Part shown: piece by piece, positions 34,561-46,399 of the stretch
Numbering within the stretch: position 1 is the stretch's first letter
How the letters are laid out: every line of letters begins with the position of its first letter
DNA from: Chamaelirium japonicum
Lineage: Eukaryota > Streptophyta > Magnoliopsida > Liliales > Melanthiaceae
Direction: 5' to 3'
NCBI GenBank assembly: GCA_947650365.1
Contig: OX393553.1
Span: 42,455,949-42,519,948 of the forward strand
Length of the DNA stretch: 64,000 bases
The notes under the pieces: generated by a model
What the model was told of the DNA's origin: nothing
Database searches by the model: none
The model's input: only the letters and a program-made list of their open reading frames with translations
Program-made: the position numbers and the translations under genes

Positions 34561-36540
34561 GTTTGGGGCGGCCGAAATTTTAGCAGGCGGGTTTATAATC
34601 GTTGATGCGAACAACGATCACGGGATAAACGGTTAGGATTAGTGCAGTTTCAATGGGCTGGGATTTTAGAGCGTTAGTGTAGTTAAAATGGGTTGAGATT
34701 TGAAACCAAAGAGAAATTGTGCGTTGATTTTTGAATGAATGGTTAGATCTATTCAGTTCATTTTTGTCCAGTCAGCATATCGGCACTGCAGCGGGCTGCC
34801 TTCGGTGGCAACACAATTATCAACAAAAAAGCAGGCCGCCTTTGGCGGCAGGACACCCCCCGGGCATCACCACCCCAACCCACAATGTCATATTCGGCGA
34901 CAACGCACCTGACCACCTTCGGCCAAAAAAACCTTTCGGCGGCAACATCGGCTCGCCCCCGACGGACCGACAACCGCTAAGACTTGGTAAGACCCGTTTA
35001 AATATTTATTCCTTTTTTTTTTTTTTTTGCAACTCACCATCATGGGTGTCCTGATCACAGTCATCCGTTGAACCCATCGCAGGATGCTGGGTAAACCCAA
35101 CCCATTGATTTTTAAACGGGTCTTAAACAAGTCGGAGACAAAAACCAGACCTGACCCGTTTACTAAATGGGTTAGTCGTGTCGACCCGTTTACGACCGGA
35201 ACCCATTTGACCCAGACCCGCTAATTTCGTGTGGGATCCAAAATTGCCATTAAAATTTATATTTTTCCTTAGTAGACTACTCTATATCCCGACCAAACAT
35301 TCCAAGCAATAATAGAGAAAAAAAAATTTGGCAGGAGGTTACCCAATGACGTGCTTGGTGATGTTGGAGCCCGCATTAGGGTGTTCATAGAAATTCATGA
35401 TTAATACTTTGAACCCATTCAGTGGCCCAAGGCTGAAGTTGATGTAAGAAAAATATTGATGATAAATACAATAAAAAAAAAGAATAGACAAGAATAGACG
35501 CTTAGATATGTCATTTTATCAGAAGAGGTGAAAACCCCATCACAACAATGGTGTGCTAAAACATCCTCCATATTTTTCATATACCTCCCTCTTCAAATAC
35601 CAAAGATGGTTGTAGTGGTTGGTTGCATGTGGAGTACCAAATATAATTTTTCAAAAACAAAATCAACAAATAACTTGAATTGAGGAACTAAAGAGGATTT
35701 AAAGAGGATTTAAAAAAACAAAACGAAGAAATCAAACAAATTAAAGCAAAAAAAATTACCAAATTTCAACTTCCCAAAATTTAGGCAAGAATCTGTCAAA
35801 GCCTCCAACTTGGGATAAAAAGCGACCGTGAGATGAATATAGCCGTTGGGAAGGACGGGGCGAGCGTGTGCATGTGGGTTAGGGACTTGGGAGAAGGAGA
35901 TAATGAGGGAGGGAGAGATTGAGAGGTGAGAGGAAATTTTTTTTAAAAAAATATCGGGATCACTGTGATAACAGCTTTCCTCTGATAAGATTTTTCTTTT
36001 TTCTTTTTGCTCTGAATGAGGTTTTCCTTTTGAAATCAGGATTATATGGTGAAACTTTTGAAATCCAAAGCTTTCCTTTGATGATACTTTTTTTAAAAAA
36101 ATTGGGATAAAAAAGGGAAATGTTTGCTGTGCTGACAGCTTTCCTTTGATGAGGTTAGTCTTTTGAAATCGGGATCATATGTGAAATCAAGACCTTTTCT
36201 TTGATGACATTATCCTTTTGAAATTGGGATCAAAGAGGGAAATGTTATAAACTGGGTTCACTGACATGACAACTTTCCTTAAATGACGCTTTCCTTTGAC
36301 GACGGATGGCTCCGATGAAAGGGATAAGATTTCGGATCATCATCAGAAAATATAAGCTAAATCTAAACCGTTGACGATGGACTTCTAAAGGCTATCCATT
36401 TTTTGTCTAGTCCATTTTTTGAAAAGGAGGGGAAGGGGGATGCTTGAATATTTTGGTCTAGTTAGCTTCTTTTTGTCTGGTCAGCTTGTCCTAGTCAGCT
36501 TTTGGTTCCGTTTTATCTAGTCAGCACAAACTGCCGTGCC
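34561..36540. other. No recognisable gene
   Basis: Contains GGTTAGTCGTGTCGACCCGT-type repetitive sequence near 35160-35220 and a loose repeat at 35930-36310 built on CTTTCCTTTGATGA and TTTTGAAATCGGGATCA. No coding domain is visible. Confidence 0.45.
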
Positions 36541-36543
36541 ATG

Positions 36544-36544
<1 letters not shown>

Positions 36545-36579
<35 letters not shown>
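36545..36579. repeat. (TA)n microsatellite
   Basis: About 17 TA dinucleotides following GCCATGT. Confidence 0.95.
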
Positions 36580-36582
<3 letters not shown>

Positions 36583-36768
36583 TCTGTGGTCTGTGAATGA
36601 TTAGGACAAAGACAACTCGTCAAAAAGAAACAAAATAGATCCAACAATTAATTACGGTAGATATTGGAGAGGAAAAATAAAGGGATGGCTGTGATTAAGT
36701 TTGTTGGGAAAGGAAATGAACACTTGTGATTGGGTTGAGAGAGAGAGAGAGAGACGTTAGGACCATAA

Positions 36769-37034
36769 TGAGTAAGCGGGCATAATGGGCACGCCACATT
36801 TGGGCCATAATAAGCAAGTGCAACAAGTCAATCGGACATGCATAAATGCTTTGGACCATAATAAGTAAGTGTGAATAATGGGCACACCACATTTGAGCCA
36901 TAATAAACACGTGTTACAAATCAATGAGGCATGCATAAATGCTTTGGGGCATAATAAGTAAGTGGGCATAATGGGCTCAACACATTTGGGCCATAATAAG
37001 CTAGTGCAACAAATCAATCGGGCTAGCAAAAATG
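36769..37034. repeat. ~92-bp tandem repeat, about 3 copies
   Basis: Units of the form CATAATAAGTAAGTGGGC, ATAATGGGCACACCACATTT, GGGCCATAATAAGC, CAATCGGGCATGCATAAATG. The minus-strand Leu/Ile/Cys-rich ORFs here come from the repeat. Confidence 0.8.
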
Positions 37035-40000
37035 CTCCCCATCCCTCATGAGGCGTCTGATTTTGCCCCCCCCCCCCTCTTCGATTTCGTCACTCCAGCA
37101 GCCACTTTTTAGAAAAAAAAAAAAAATCCCGATCCCTATGCGATCCTCCATTCTTCCAGGCCACGTTAAGATTTTGTGGCTCAAACTGCCCCTTTATAGA
37201 AAGAAAAAAAAATCTTGATCCCCTTTTCAGAAAAGTAAAATAAAAATCCCTATGATATTCATCACTGTAGTACCAAAGGCAGCCTTCCGAGTGCCAACAA
37301 AAAAAATTCCCACATGCATGCCTTCAGAAAAAATTGAAGGTGGCTGCATCCAAGTGACAGTACAATCCATTCCCACATGCATCTAATGGATGTGAGTGAC
37401 TTGTTCACCACGTCAATCTATACCCCAAAAAATACCCCGAAGCTCTTACTGATTTATTAACACAAAATGACGTGTCATGATCGCATTCGTCCATTTCACC
37501 TAGCCCCTACCAGTGACTCGCACTCAACGTGAAGCAGCGTGCAAAGGGACATTGTGATTGGATGCCACGTCCTTTCTGTGTAAATGAATTGGTAAAAGCC
37601 ATCGGTATGAATAGCATTTCTTATACCCCAGTTCACTGGATAACGTGGGGGCATGACATATTGTCAGGCTTGGATAATTTGGAGCACGCTCGGACAACGA
37701 GAGCGTACCAAACAAAAAAGGAACAAATCTTGAGGGGAGGGGGGGGGGGGGGAGTGATTCGAGTGAATCACACATTCCATGCAAGAATAACCTTGGAACC
37801 ACTTGCTAGAAAGACAAGTGAGTCGTGTTGGAAAGCCAATGGAGCTTTGCCTTTACAAGTTGTTTGCTTCATTGTAGTTTGAACGCGAGAGTTCATTGGG
37901 GACGCAATTGCTGCAGTTGGAACACGCAGGAAAAGGTAACATTTTCCAACTGAACTGTTTTCATCACTTTTCTCTATAGTAAATACATTGGTCCGGTGTT
38001 ACAATTGTTGTGGTTTTGTTCAACTACAAGGAACTAAACGGACAAGATGCCGCAGTGTTGACTTTGTCACTTCCAACTACATGGAACCAAACAGGCTGTT
38101 AGGGTAGAGCCACTAGCTAGACAGACAAGTGAGTCGGATTGGAAAGTGAATGGTGCCTTAAGGTTGGGATCTTGAAACTTCTCATCACTGAACGTCTCGT
38201 AATGGGTGGAGGTGCCGGCTATCGAACAACTATGGTTCGTTCATGCCACGTTGATAAGGGTACAACATGTAAAGGAAAATGATATTTGAACATGTGACGG
38301 GACATACACACCGACATAATTGAGGGCATCTACCAGTTCTTGATGCACTAGCTGAGGCACCGAGCTAGCTGATGTTTACGTGAGGTGAGAGAAAATAAGG
38401 GTTTGGGTTTGGTCAATCAACTATACCAATTAGAGTTCTCACATGCTTTTTCTTCTCTCTCAACATGGAAAGGAAGGAGGAGGGCGAAACAAGATGGGAT
38501 ATTTTTTATTTGACTTTAGAAAAATATTTTATTAAAAAGTAGAGAAATAGGGATTGTCAACAGAGAGAAAGCTTCTCAAGTCAAATTCGACCTTTAAAAG
38601 GGCTATCCTCTTAAAATGTGTGGCATGTCGATGCTACTATATGTTGACAGGAGTCCCTCTAAGTGAGCACGATGCTCAAGCCTTTGACGGCGAGCCAAGA
38701 AGCCTCACCCACTCCCTAACACTCGGCACATCGGTCCAGTGGTCCTATCTATGGGGTTGATCAATTAGGACATTTTTACTTATATTTTATCATGATCAAT
38801 CCTAGGCTTGGGACTTGAGGAGAGGCCTACCCAATAAAATTCAACTGGATCATTGCAACTAACAACCACAAAATGCTAATTAAACTAAAAAAAACTCTTA
38901 TTCCATAATTACATTATCTAAAATGGAAATACTACGAGACAAACGTACTAAAAAGAAAGACAAAACTGCAACTCTAAATCTGCCCCTGGACTTCTACTGC
39001 TACTCCTGAGCCTCCAGACATGCAGGCCATGAGTGAGTCTACTTGTGAAAATGAGTAGCCCCCAAAAATAAATTTTATAAATTAGCCATATTAACATGTC
39101 TAGTAACTAGCTAACAGTTTTAATAATTAACAACGCTCATGTTTTAAGATAATTTACTGATTAATCTAATTATCAAACTATATTCTCAAACACGTCCTAA
39201 GTGTCCATGCAATAACTACATTCTTATGCAATTTGTACTATCACTAGGTTATCGAGTATACAGTTCATACAATTCTTAATTCACAAATAGATAACACACA
39301 TACCCAAATGTGAATCCCGAATGTTTTGTTCATCCTGCCCCCAATCGGGCATTACTATATGACCTTTTATTTCGATATAAAGGGCTAACTCTCTCGTTGT
39401 GCAACCACTAACACCATGTACTAAATACCCAAATGATCATAAGGGGTTTTCTATCTTTTACGGTAGAGCTCTACCACCCAACTTGCTTTACTATGGGAAC
39501 TTCAACTATCCTAGGGCAGAGTTGCTTGGCCAATCCCTACTCGAGTGCTACTCCTATTTGTTTTATCACAACCCTTACCCATGATCCCTAACCTACTTAT
39601 CTTCGATTCTGCATGCAGGGTGGTTCATGGCCCTTACGTGCACGGGGTCCCTACCTTTTAACCAGGTAAACTATTAATTTATCATTCTTATATACATATA
39701 CTGAAGTTGCAAAAAGGTCTACTTGTTGATTAAAGGTTTCAATAGTTTACCCCTGCTTCCGCACTACTCTCGTAACCCACAACAATACTACAACTAAGGG
39801 TTGCATTGCTCTTAAAGCGATTTGGCCCGCACTCCCCGACAACCGATGTACTAAGGTTGCCACACTTCCTCTTAGGAGGGTGGGACCGAATAATTATTTA
39901 ATTGTTTATTGGTTCAATTTAAGGAAATGCCTAATTACGGTGTCCAAGCAATCAATAGTAATTATTTTAATATTTTATACAAGCGTTGTTAGACCCGCAA

Positions 40001-41440
40001 CTCTGCATGCATGGTGAAGTACACTTGATTGCATGTGACAAGTTCGACGGGACTCGCATGCATTGTCATAAACACCTGCTCTTAGGTTCTATAGCAACAA
40101 GGCTAATTATTAAAAACATCATGTTGTGTCACCTGGTCGATGCACACGAACTTCCGTCAATTGGCCTCCGCTCTAGCTATGACTAGATCATCCCGGTCAT
40201 GAACTGCCAATTTGCACAAATCTATATCACTACTCTATTTATTTAAGTAAAGGTAACTAAGGCGGGGATTCAGGTCAAGGTCGGGGGTTCGAATCGTCAT
40301 CTGCCCGAGACGACCTAGGGCTAGGGTTTGGATAAGGAAAAATAATATACTGATGAATTTACAGATCTTACCGAGTCCAAACTCGGATCGGAGGTAACTA
40401 AATAGTCATATTGGGTCGAATCCCGGGTCGACTGAAAATCAGTTAGGCTAAAAGTCAGAAAAAGGATCTGATCAATGCGACTCATCATCACAGTTATAGT
40501 TAAACACCATAGGGGAAAATTCACAGGTTGAGATGGTGAAATTGACAAAGCCAATCATGGTCGGGTTTGATCTATCAAATAAAGGGTTCATACAGGAATT
40601 GCACCGGTGGCCAACTGAGGCCGCTAAGTAGTGCATCGTCGCCACCATGGTGTCGGTCTTGTGTGCACACGGCTACACAAGGTATTCCATGACCATACCT
40701 TACCTAGGCGGTCGAAACCGCATCACATCATCAATTTTGAGGTAGGCGGGATGCGATGAAATCAGGCCCCCTAATCTCAAATTTGGGCTCATGTTGCTAG
40801 ATCAACATAGCGGAGAGGTCAAGGGTCGGGGATTAGTGCGCTGGTCAGTGACTGGCATCGTTGACTGCCTAGTCACCGAACTCGGCGCCATCATATACGG
40901 CAGTAACCACAATAGGGTAGAAAAGAAAAGGGGTTAGCCCTGTGGTTGGTTCAGGTAGCCGAGTTGTGCTCGGCTGAGGTAGTCGGAGCCACCTGTTGCC
41001 TGGCCCTAGGTAACCATCGCAGCAAGGGCAAGAGAAAATAGGGGGGTCGGGTCTATGCTGCTGGGGGCCTAGCCTAGCTGGTCGGGCCTCGCCGGCTGCC
41101 ATGGATGCATCAAGGGCGAAGGCCGCAAGGGGCTGGGGTTGGTTGGATCCACAAAGACAAGAAAAAAAGAAAAAGAAAGGGGGAAGAAAGGCGGACTCGG
41201 TCAAGGGGGTGTTAGCTTCGGCTGTGGCTCCTCCTCCTAGCTCCTCTCCAGCGATGCACACATAGACCACCAGGGAGGGGGAGAGAGAGATCAAGGAGAG
41301 AGGTCGGAGAGGAGGGGATCAGACTGGGTCTAGGGTTTCTCTTATTGGGGAAGGGGCTGCGGGGGTTTAGAAAAGATAAAGGGGGAATCGGGTGGAGATC
41401 AAGAGAGATAGAGGGGATCACGAGGGAGAGGGAGTTGGGA
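37035..41440. other. No recognisable gene
   Basis: Mixed AT-rich and, from about 40560, more GC-rich sequence. Short poly-C, poly-A and poly-G runs lie near 37066 and 37738. GGGGGTTCGAATCGTCATC near 40283 resembles a tRNA B box, but no A box or cloverleaf was found. ORFs are short, overlapping and domain-free. Confidence 0.45.
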
Positions 41441-41444
41441 TATT

Positions 41445-41447
<3 letters not shown>

Positions 41448-41509
<62 letters not shown>
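41448..41509. repeat. (GA)n microsatellite
   Basis: About 31 GA repeats in a wider purine-rich region. Ser/Leu ORFs on the minus strand are repeat translations. Confidence 0.97.
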
Positions 41510-41513
<4 letters not shown>

Positions 41514-41892
41514 GGTTGGGGTTTGAGTTCGGATGAGAGAAGGCGAGATCGAGAGAGATAAAGGGGGAAACAGGGAAAAGGAGATAGAGATGGGGAAATA
41601 TTTGCGGGTTTTGTGCTCATCCAATTTCAATCGGGCGGTGGTGCTCAAAAAGGAAGAGGAAAAACGGGTTGAGATAGGATGGGCTGGGTGCATCCGATTG
41701 GGATTGGACGGCCTGGTTGGGAAGCTAGCTTAGGGATGGGGTTTTGGTTGAACGGGGTTGGCTGAATTGGTTTTGATGGTGTAAGGGGTTTTTGCTTAGG
41801 TGATTGGTTTGACCCCGATAAAATGATCGAGGATCTAAGGTGTAACATCCGCCCCAAACACACAAGATTTTGTCCGCTTTGCCCGTGCCCGC

Positions 41893-41975
41893 ACAAGAAC
41901 TTCCCAGTGTGGTCACCCATCCTAGTACTACTGTCGCCCGAGCACGCTTAACTACGGAGTTCTTACGAAATCCGT
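41893..41975 (-). promoter_or_regulatory. 5S rRNA-like segment, left Cassandra LTR
   Basis: The minus strand matches the middle and 3' part of plant 5S rRNA (GTTAAGCGTGCT..GGGCGA..AGTAGTACTAGGATGGGTGACC..GGGAAGT), the part that carries the internal RNA polymerase III promoter boxes. It is not a complete 5S gene. Confidence 0.88.
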
Positions 41976-42257
41976 AGCGACGCACGGTTTTTAAAATGCG
42001 TCTTTTATGTTTGAAAAGGAAAATTATATAAGTAGCTCAGGATCTCCTTCTCTCCAGGCGATTATGGAGCTAACTCATGGCCTTATACACCTCACCTCAT
42101 CCATCTTGGCATCCCAGCCTCAGGAGTTTTGGATCTTGGTCATCACAATCCACCCCCCTTAGGGTGACCCCCCCCATTGCAGGGAGAACAGGCTCTGATA
42201 CCATTTTGTAACATCCGCCCCAAACACACAAGATTTTGTCCGCTTTGCCCGTGCCCG

Positions 42258-42342
42258 CATGAGAACTTCCCAGGGTGGTCACCCATCCTAGTACTACTCT
42301 TGCCCGAGCACGCTTAATTACAGAGTTCTTACGAAATCCATA
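42258..42342 (-). promoter_or_regulatory. 5S rRNA-like segment, right Cassandra LTR
   Basis: The same 5S-like block as in the left LTR, with small differences (for example AATTAAGCGTGCTCGGGC). Confidence 0.87.
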
Positions 42343-42532
42343 GCAACGCACGGTTTTTAAAACGTATCTTATATGTTTGGGAGGGGAAATTATATAAGTA
42401 GCTCATGATCTCCTTCTCTCATGGTGATGTGGGGCTAACTCATGGCCTTGTACATCTCACCTCATCCATCTTGGCATCCCAGTCTCAGGAGTCTTGGATC
42501 TTGGCCTATTGGATCTTGGTCGTCACATAAGG

Positions 42533-43079
42533 TGTTGCACATAGGGGTTTCTATATACCCCCTAATAACCACCTTGCGTGATTCCGCACTAGAACCCGTG
42601 TTGCACTACGGTACAAGACACATGGACCTTGTCGGGTTCGATCGACCCGCTAAAATAACAATTACATTAATTATTCATATTAAGAATTATTACCACACAC
42701 AAATACACAGGCACACACAGAGCCACAATAACAACCGACTTTGTTCATGTCGCCTCGGGGCTCGGATCTGGGACCCATGTTCCGGTCCAGCTCAAGCCGA
42801 ATCAAGTATAAGCATCGACGAACAATTATGCAACACGATAAAAAGGTCAAATTTTTAATTATTTTGGCAACAATATTATAATAATAATGAAAAAAATGGG
42901 TTGCCCTTAGCGAAATTAAACTCAGGAGTACTAAGTATTACAATAATAACAAAAAAAAATCAATCCTCTTTATGGACATGGCTTGTCTGTTAGGTTGAAC
43001 CATATGACCCTAGAAAAGCAACACAGTTTGCCAAAACCCAGTTGGGTCAACTGTTAAATGGATGCCAAGATGTTAGTGG
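42533..43079. other. Spacer between the Cassandra element and gypsy element A
   Basis: AT-rich, no gene seen. The five bases before element A are AGTGG (43075-43079). Their duplicate would lie beyond the right edge of the window. Confidence 0.5.
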
Positions 43080-43875
43080 TGTGGGTGTAAATTTTGGCAA
43101 GAAGTCTACAAACTGCGGGACCCACCGGCCCCTGCCTGGTGGGCCCACAAAAGCTACCGCGGGACCCACCGGCCCTGCCTGGTGGGTCCACAGAAGCCAC
43201 CGCGGGACCCACCGGCCCTACCTGGTGGGCCCACGAAGACTACCACGGGACCCACCGGCCCTGCCTGGTGGGCCCCCGAAGACTACCGCGGGACCCACCG
43301 GCCCTGCCTGGTGGGCCCACGAAGACTACCGCGGGACCCACCGGCATTACCTGTGGAATCCCCGATGGCAGCAGCGGGACCCACCAGCCCAGCCTGGAGA
43401 ATCCCTCAGAAACGAGCAGAAACCGCCATTTGCCCCCAGAATTTCTTTATAAATAGCAGACCCTTCGAATGTAAATGGATCCGAGATCAGTATCATTTGA
43501 TATCTGATTTCATAAAACCAGAGCTCTGGAATTCCAGTTCTCAAAACCTTCAACTCTCCTCGATCTTCTTCTTGTCTCTTAAGAGATCGAAGAGATTTCA
43601 GTGACGCTCGGCCTGTCGAGGTCACTTCGAACAAAGTGTTAGTAAATTCGGGTTGCTCCCTATAGCACGGAGACGTAGGCTTCGGCTGAACTCCGAGATC
43701 ACATCTCGTGTCAACATTCTCTCTATTTGCATATCACAAGGGGCAACTTAGAGTCATCAAGACATCAACACTCTAACCTACCTTCCAATCAATAGATCGA
43801 ACAACGATCTTCAATTCAACTTCAATTGACTGGTGCGGCAAAGTCTTCGAGTCGGCACGAAGATTTTCCCCCACA
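43080..43875 (+). repeat. 5' LTR of element A
   Basis: Termini are TGTGGGTGTAAATTTT and CCCCCACA. A 43-bp tandem array lies in U3, TATAAATA is at 43448-43455, and GAGATCGAAGAGATTTCAG lies further downstream. Confidence 0.92.
43118..43405 (+). repeat. 43-bp tandem array in the 5' LTR (5 regular + 2 diverged units)
   Basis: Units start GGGACCCACCGGCCCTGCC, followed by TGGTGGGCCCACGAAGACTACCGC. CCCACC and GGTGGG within each unit can pair. The overlapping Pro/Thr/Gly-rich ORFs on both strands are repeat translations. Confidence 0.93.
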
Positions 43876-43877
43876 GT

Positions 43878-43895
43878 TTGGCGCCGTCTGTGGGA
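43878..43895 (+). promoter_or_regulatory. Primer-binding site of element A
   Basis: TTGGCGCCGTCTGTGGGA lies two bases after the LTR end. The complement ends in GGCGCCA, as in a tRNA 3' end. Element B has the same site. I do not assign the tRNA with certainty. Confidence 0.8.
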
Positions 43896-43919
43896 TCGAG
43901 CGAGAAGCCAAGTCTGTTC

Positions 43920-44543
43920 TGTGGGGGGAAATTTTCGAGCCGCCTTGATCGAGAATCCCGCCCCCACAGCCTTGATTGAATTGGATTGTTTGTAGAGTTA
44001 GAGAGATGGGAGAATAGATAAAGAGAATAAAGAGCGGTGACACAAGGATTGGTGACGGAGTTCGGCCTTACGACCTACGTCTCCGGGCGAGAGGTGCCAC
44101 CTGATCTTCACTATAATTTGAATAAGTGAGGGTTGAGCGTTCTCTCGACAGGCCGAGAGAAGCTTTTTACAGTGGGGGTTGCACGGAGCAACAAGAAAAG
44201 TAACTAGGAGGAGAGAAGTAAGCTCTTGCACTTGCTCTGGATCTGGAATCCCTCTTCCTCTGATCGAATGACCAACCCCCTTCCTGGATGCCTTGGGGGT
44301 CCTTTTGTAGCATAGGCATGTGCCCGATATGGCAGTGATGACGTGACGATGATGACATGGCACTGGTTCTGGGCCTCCTTGCTGGGCCCTTATTGGACCG
44401 TTGTTCGGGCCCAATAAGGGGTAGGGCTTGATCTGCGAGCCTCGTAGAGTGGGCCCATGTGAGCCCAGGCGGGCTTACCCATTTGGGCCGTTGCGCGGGC
44501 CCATGCTGCTCTGATCTGGTCCGGTACAATTTTTGCACCCACA
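43920..44543 (-). repeat. 3' LTR of element B
   Basis: On the + strand it begins TGTGGGGGGAAATTTT and ends TTTTTGCACCCACA. It abuts the purine tract on its right. Confidence 0.93.
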
Positions 44544-44679
44544 GTTACCCCCTCCCAGTCGGGTCAGGACCCCTTGGGTCGGCTGGGATTCCATGGTGCA
44601 AACGCTTTAGGAACCTGGCACGGTTGGCGAGGGTTGTCGGTGCCGCAGTTCGTATTAGCAGGGCCTTCTTCCGCCGATG

Positions 44680-45018
44680 CCGAGACCCTTTTTGGCGCGA
44701 GCCAAAAAGTCTCGGTTTTGCGAGGGGGTGTTTCTGAAAAGACAGTGCGTTTTCCGACCGAGTGGATACCGAGAGGGTACCGAGTGCATACCGAGTGGGT
44801 ACCGAGAGCATACCGGGTGGGTACCGAGACCCTTTTGGTGCAAGCCAAAAAGTCTCGGTTTTCCAAGGGGGTGTTTCCGAAAATGCAGTGCGTTTTCCGA
44901 CCGAGTGGATACCGAGAGGGTACCGAGTGCATACCGAGTGGGTACCGAGAGCATACCGAGTGGTTACCGAGAGCATACCGAGAGCATACCGAGAGGGTAC
45001 CGAGACCCTTTTGGTGTG
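44680..45018 (-). repeat. 148-bp repeat containing 11-bp TACCGAG subrepeats
   Basis: Two full units and a partial one start at GAGACCCTTTT (44680, 44828, 45002). Each has CTTTTTGGC-GCGA-GCCAAAAAG or a variant, a near-perfect hairpin. This is followed by runs of 11-bp variants such as CGAGTGGGTAC and CGAGAGCATAC. Confidence 0.88.
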
Positions 45019-45892
45019 GCTTTTTTTCCTTCTCTGACGGTGACTCGAATCGGCAGATTGCTGGAATCTGACTGCTCTCCCGAAATCTCTAAATCCGAGT
45101 CCGGCTGCATCACAACCGTCCGACAGTACCCAACAGGTGAATTTTTCCGCACAAGTCCTCCTGGACCCGTCGGATGCATGCAAATCGTCCTTCTCTCTCT
45201 TTCCTTTCTCTCTCTCTCTTTCCTTTTCTCTGCATTCCGTTCACGTGAGAGAGGTGTCTGTCTCTCTCTTTCCTTTCTCTCGCTCTCTTTCCTCTTTGGT
45301 TTTCCTCTCACGTGAGCTGTGAGATTGCATGAGAGCAGGCGTCGCTTTCTCTTCTGTTGTTGTTTTTTTTTTTTTTTTTTTGTTGTTGGCGCAGGCACAG
45401 CAACAGCGGCGGCAACGGCGCAGAGGCCGGGCGCATGCGAGGCGCAGGCGGTGGGCACGGGCGACGCATGTGGCACGGCGGGCAGCGGTCTCGACGCGAG
45501 GTCGAGGCTTGGTCGCGTGGACCAGCGCAGCAGTGGGGGTAGTGGTCGGCGTGCGGCTCCGGACTGTGGTGCGGGGCTCAGCGGCGGCCGGGCTGTCGGG
45601 CTTGGCATCAGGCGGCCGCGGGCCGGGATGCGGCGCGCTGATGGCGGCCGGGCTCGGGTGCGGAGGCCGGTGGTGGTGCACAGGCGGCCGGGTCGCAGCG
45701 GGCGCCGGTGGTCGTGGGAGAGTGCGAGCGTCTCTCTCCCTCTTTCCTTTCTTTCCTCTGACTCGCATGAGAGCAGCGTTCCTCTGTTTTTCCTTCACGT
45801 GAGAGAGAGAGCAGCTTCGTTTCTGTTTCAGCGAATAGCAGCAGCGGTGGCTGCGGCCACGGGCTCGGGCGCAACTGACAGACAGAGCAGAG
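45019..45892 (-). other. Non-coding interior of element B, CT- and GC-rich
   Basis: A doubled TCTCTCTTTCCTTTCTCTC..CACGTGAGAGAG segment (45185-45315), and then a GC-rich stretch whose long ORFs on both strands are Ala/Arg/Gly-rich and mutually overlapping. I do not regard them as genes, although part could be captured host sequence adjoining the GT47 fragment. Confidence 0.5.
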
Positions 45893-46399
45893 GCGGCGGG
45901 GCCCACGGGTTCTGGGTCTGGAGCCACCGGACGAGCTCGACGCCGAGCGCGTCCTTGACGTCGCTGGAGACGTTCTTGAAGGACCTTAGGAGGTTGGCAC
46001 CGGTGCTTCATGACCCTCAGGTGGAACCGTGGAAGATGGGCTCGAGCGCGGGACAGGATACATGGGGAAGTACCTGGTGGACGCCAGCGTGAGGCTGGGC
46101 CACCCCACCTTCGCCCTCATCAGGGAGGAGGCCCCCATGGCTTCGTTGGCGAAGTAGTCGCAGAGGTCCGTCCATGGCAGGAGGCCGCCGCACCGCTCCA
46201 TGAGCTCCTTGTTGAATTTGGGAGGGAGGTCGTAGACGAAGATCCCCCGCCCATCGCACGTCGTGGCGGCGCCGGAGTTCCTACCCCCCCCGGATGTCGA
46301 CGACGCGCCGGCAATCATCTCGTCGAGGGCCGGCGAATGAAAGCCGACCGAGAATGGGACGGAGGCTGAGGGCCCCCAAGCCCGCCGCATATACCGCAT
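45893..46399 (-). pseudogene. Captured fragment of a GT47 (MUR3/KATAMARI1-like) galactosyltransferase gene
   Basis: The minus strand encodes GRGIFVYDLPPKFNKELMER followed by CGGLLPWTDLCDYFANEAMG, the start of the exostosin-fold catalytic domain in plant GT47 xyloglucan galactosyltransferases (usual pattern: Y-V-Y-D-L-P-x-F-N, then W-x-x-x-C, then N-x-G-x-G). After a frame change near 46060-46085, another frame gives LEPIFHGST, matching the family's S-L-E-P-I-F-H segment. A third frame near 46005-45895 gives SFKNVSSDVKDALGVELVRW and LQTQNPW, like the V-x-D-A-L-x-x-x-L-V-E-W-L region. Only about 170 codons of a roughly 500-600-residue enzyme remain, with at least two frame breaks, so no activity is expected. 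The orientation matches element B's own transcript. The high GC is unlike the surrounding AT-rich DNA. Confidence 0.75.

Larger units (their letters stand above)
41841..42527 (-). mobile_element. Cassandra-type TRIM with 5S rRNA sequence in its LTRs, complete
   Basis: Two LTRs, 41841-42147 (307 bp) and 42207-42527 (321 bp), flank a 59-bp interior. The ends on the minus strand are TGTGA..TTACA. A perfect 5-bp duplication TAAGG lies at 41836-41840 and 42528-42532. On the minus strand, the primer site TGGTATCAGAGCC (42203-42191) follows the 5' LTR, and AAGGGGGGTGGAT precedes the 3' LTR. Each LTR contains a 5S rRNA-like segment, minus strand, with AGTTAAGCGTGCTCGGGC and AGTAGTACTAGGATGGGTGA. This is the signature of Cassandra. 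The extra length of one LTR is a local duplication of GGATCTTGG. There is no coding capacity. Confidence 0.93.

Noticed and set aside
40270..40330. Possible tRNA or SINE from GGGTTCGAATC
   Set aside because: No matching A box or acceptor stem could be found upstream, and no poly-A or target duplication downstream.
41893..42342. Two possible 5S rRNA genes
   Set aside because: Each lacks the 5' third of 5S rRNA and sits within a TRIM LTR with primer site and target duplication. They are Cassandra LTR modules.
43042..43456. Three overlapping Gly/Pro/Thr-rich ORFs
   Set aside because: They derive from the 43-bp LTR array in three frames, and the same occurs in the 3' LTR.
45241..46092. Long Ala/Arg-rich ORFs on both strands next to the GT47 fragment
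   Set aside because: Both strands are open because of high GC. Only the minus frames with GT47 motifs are supported.
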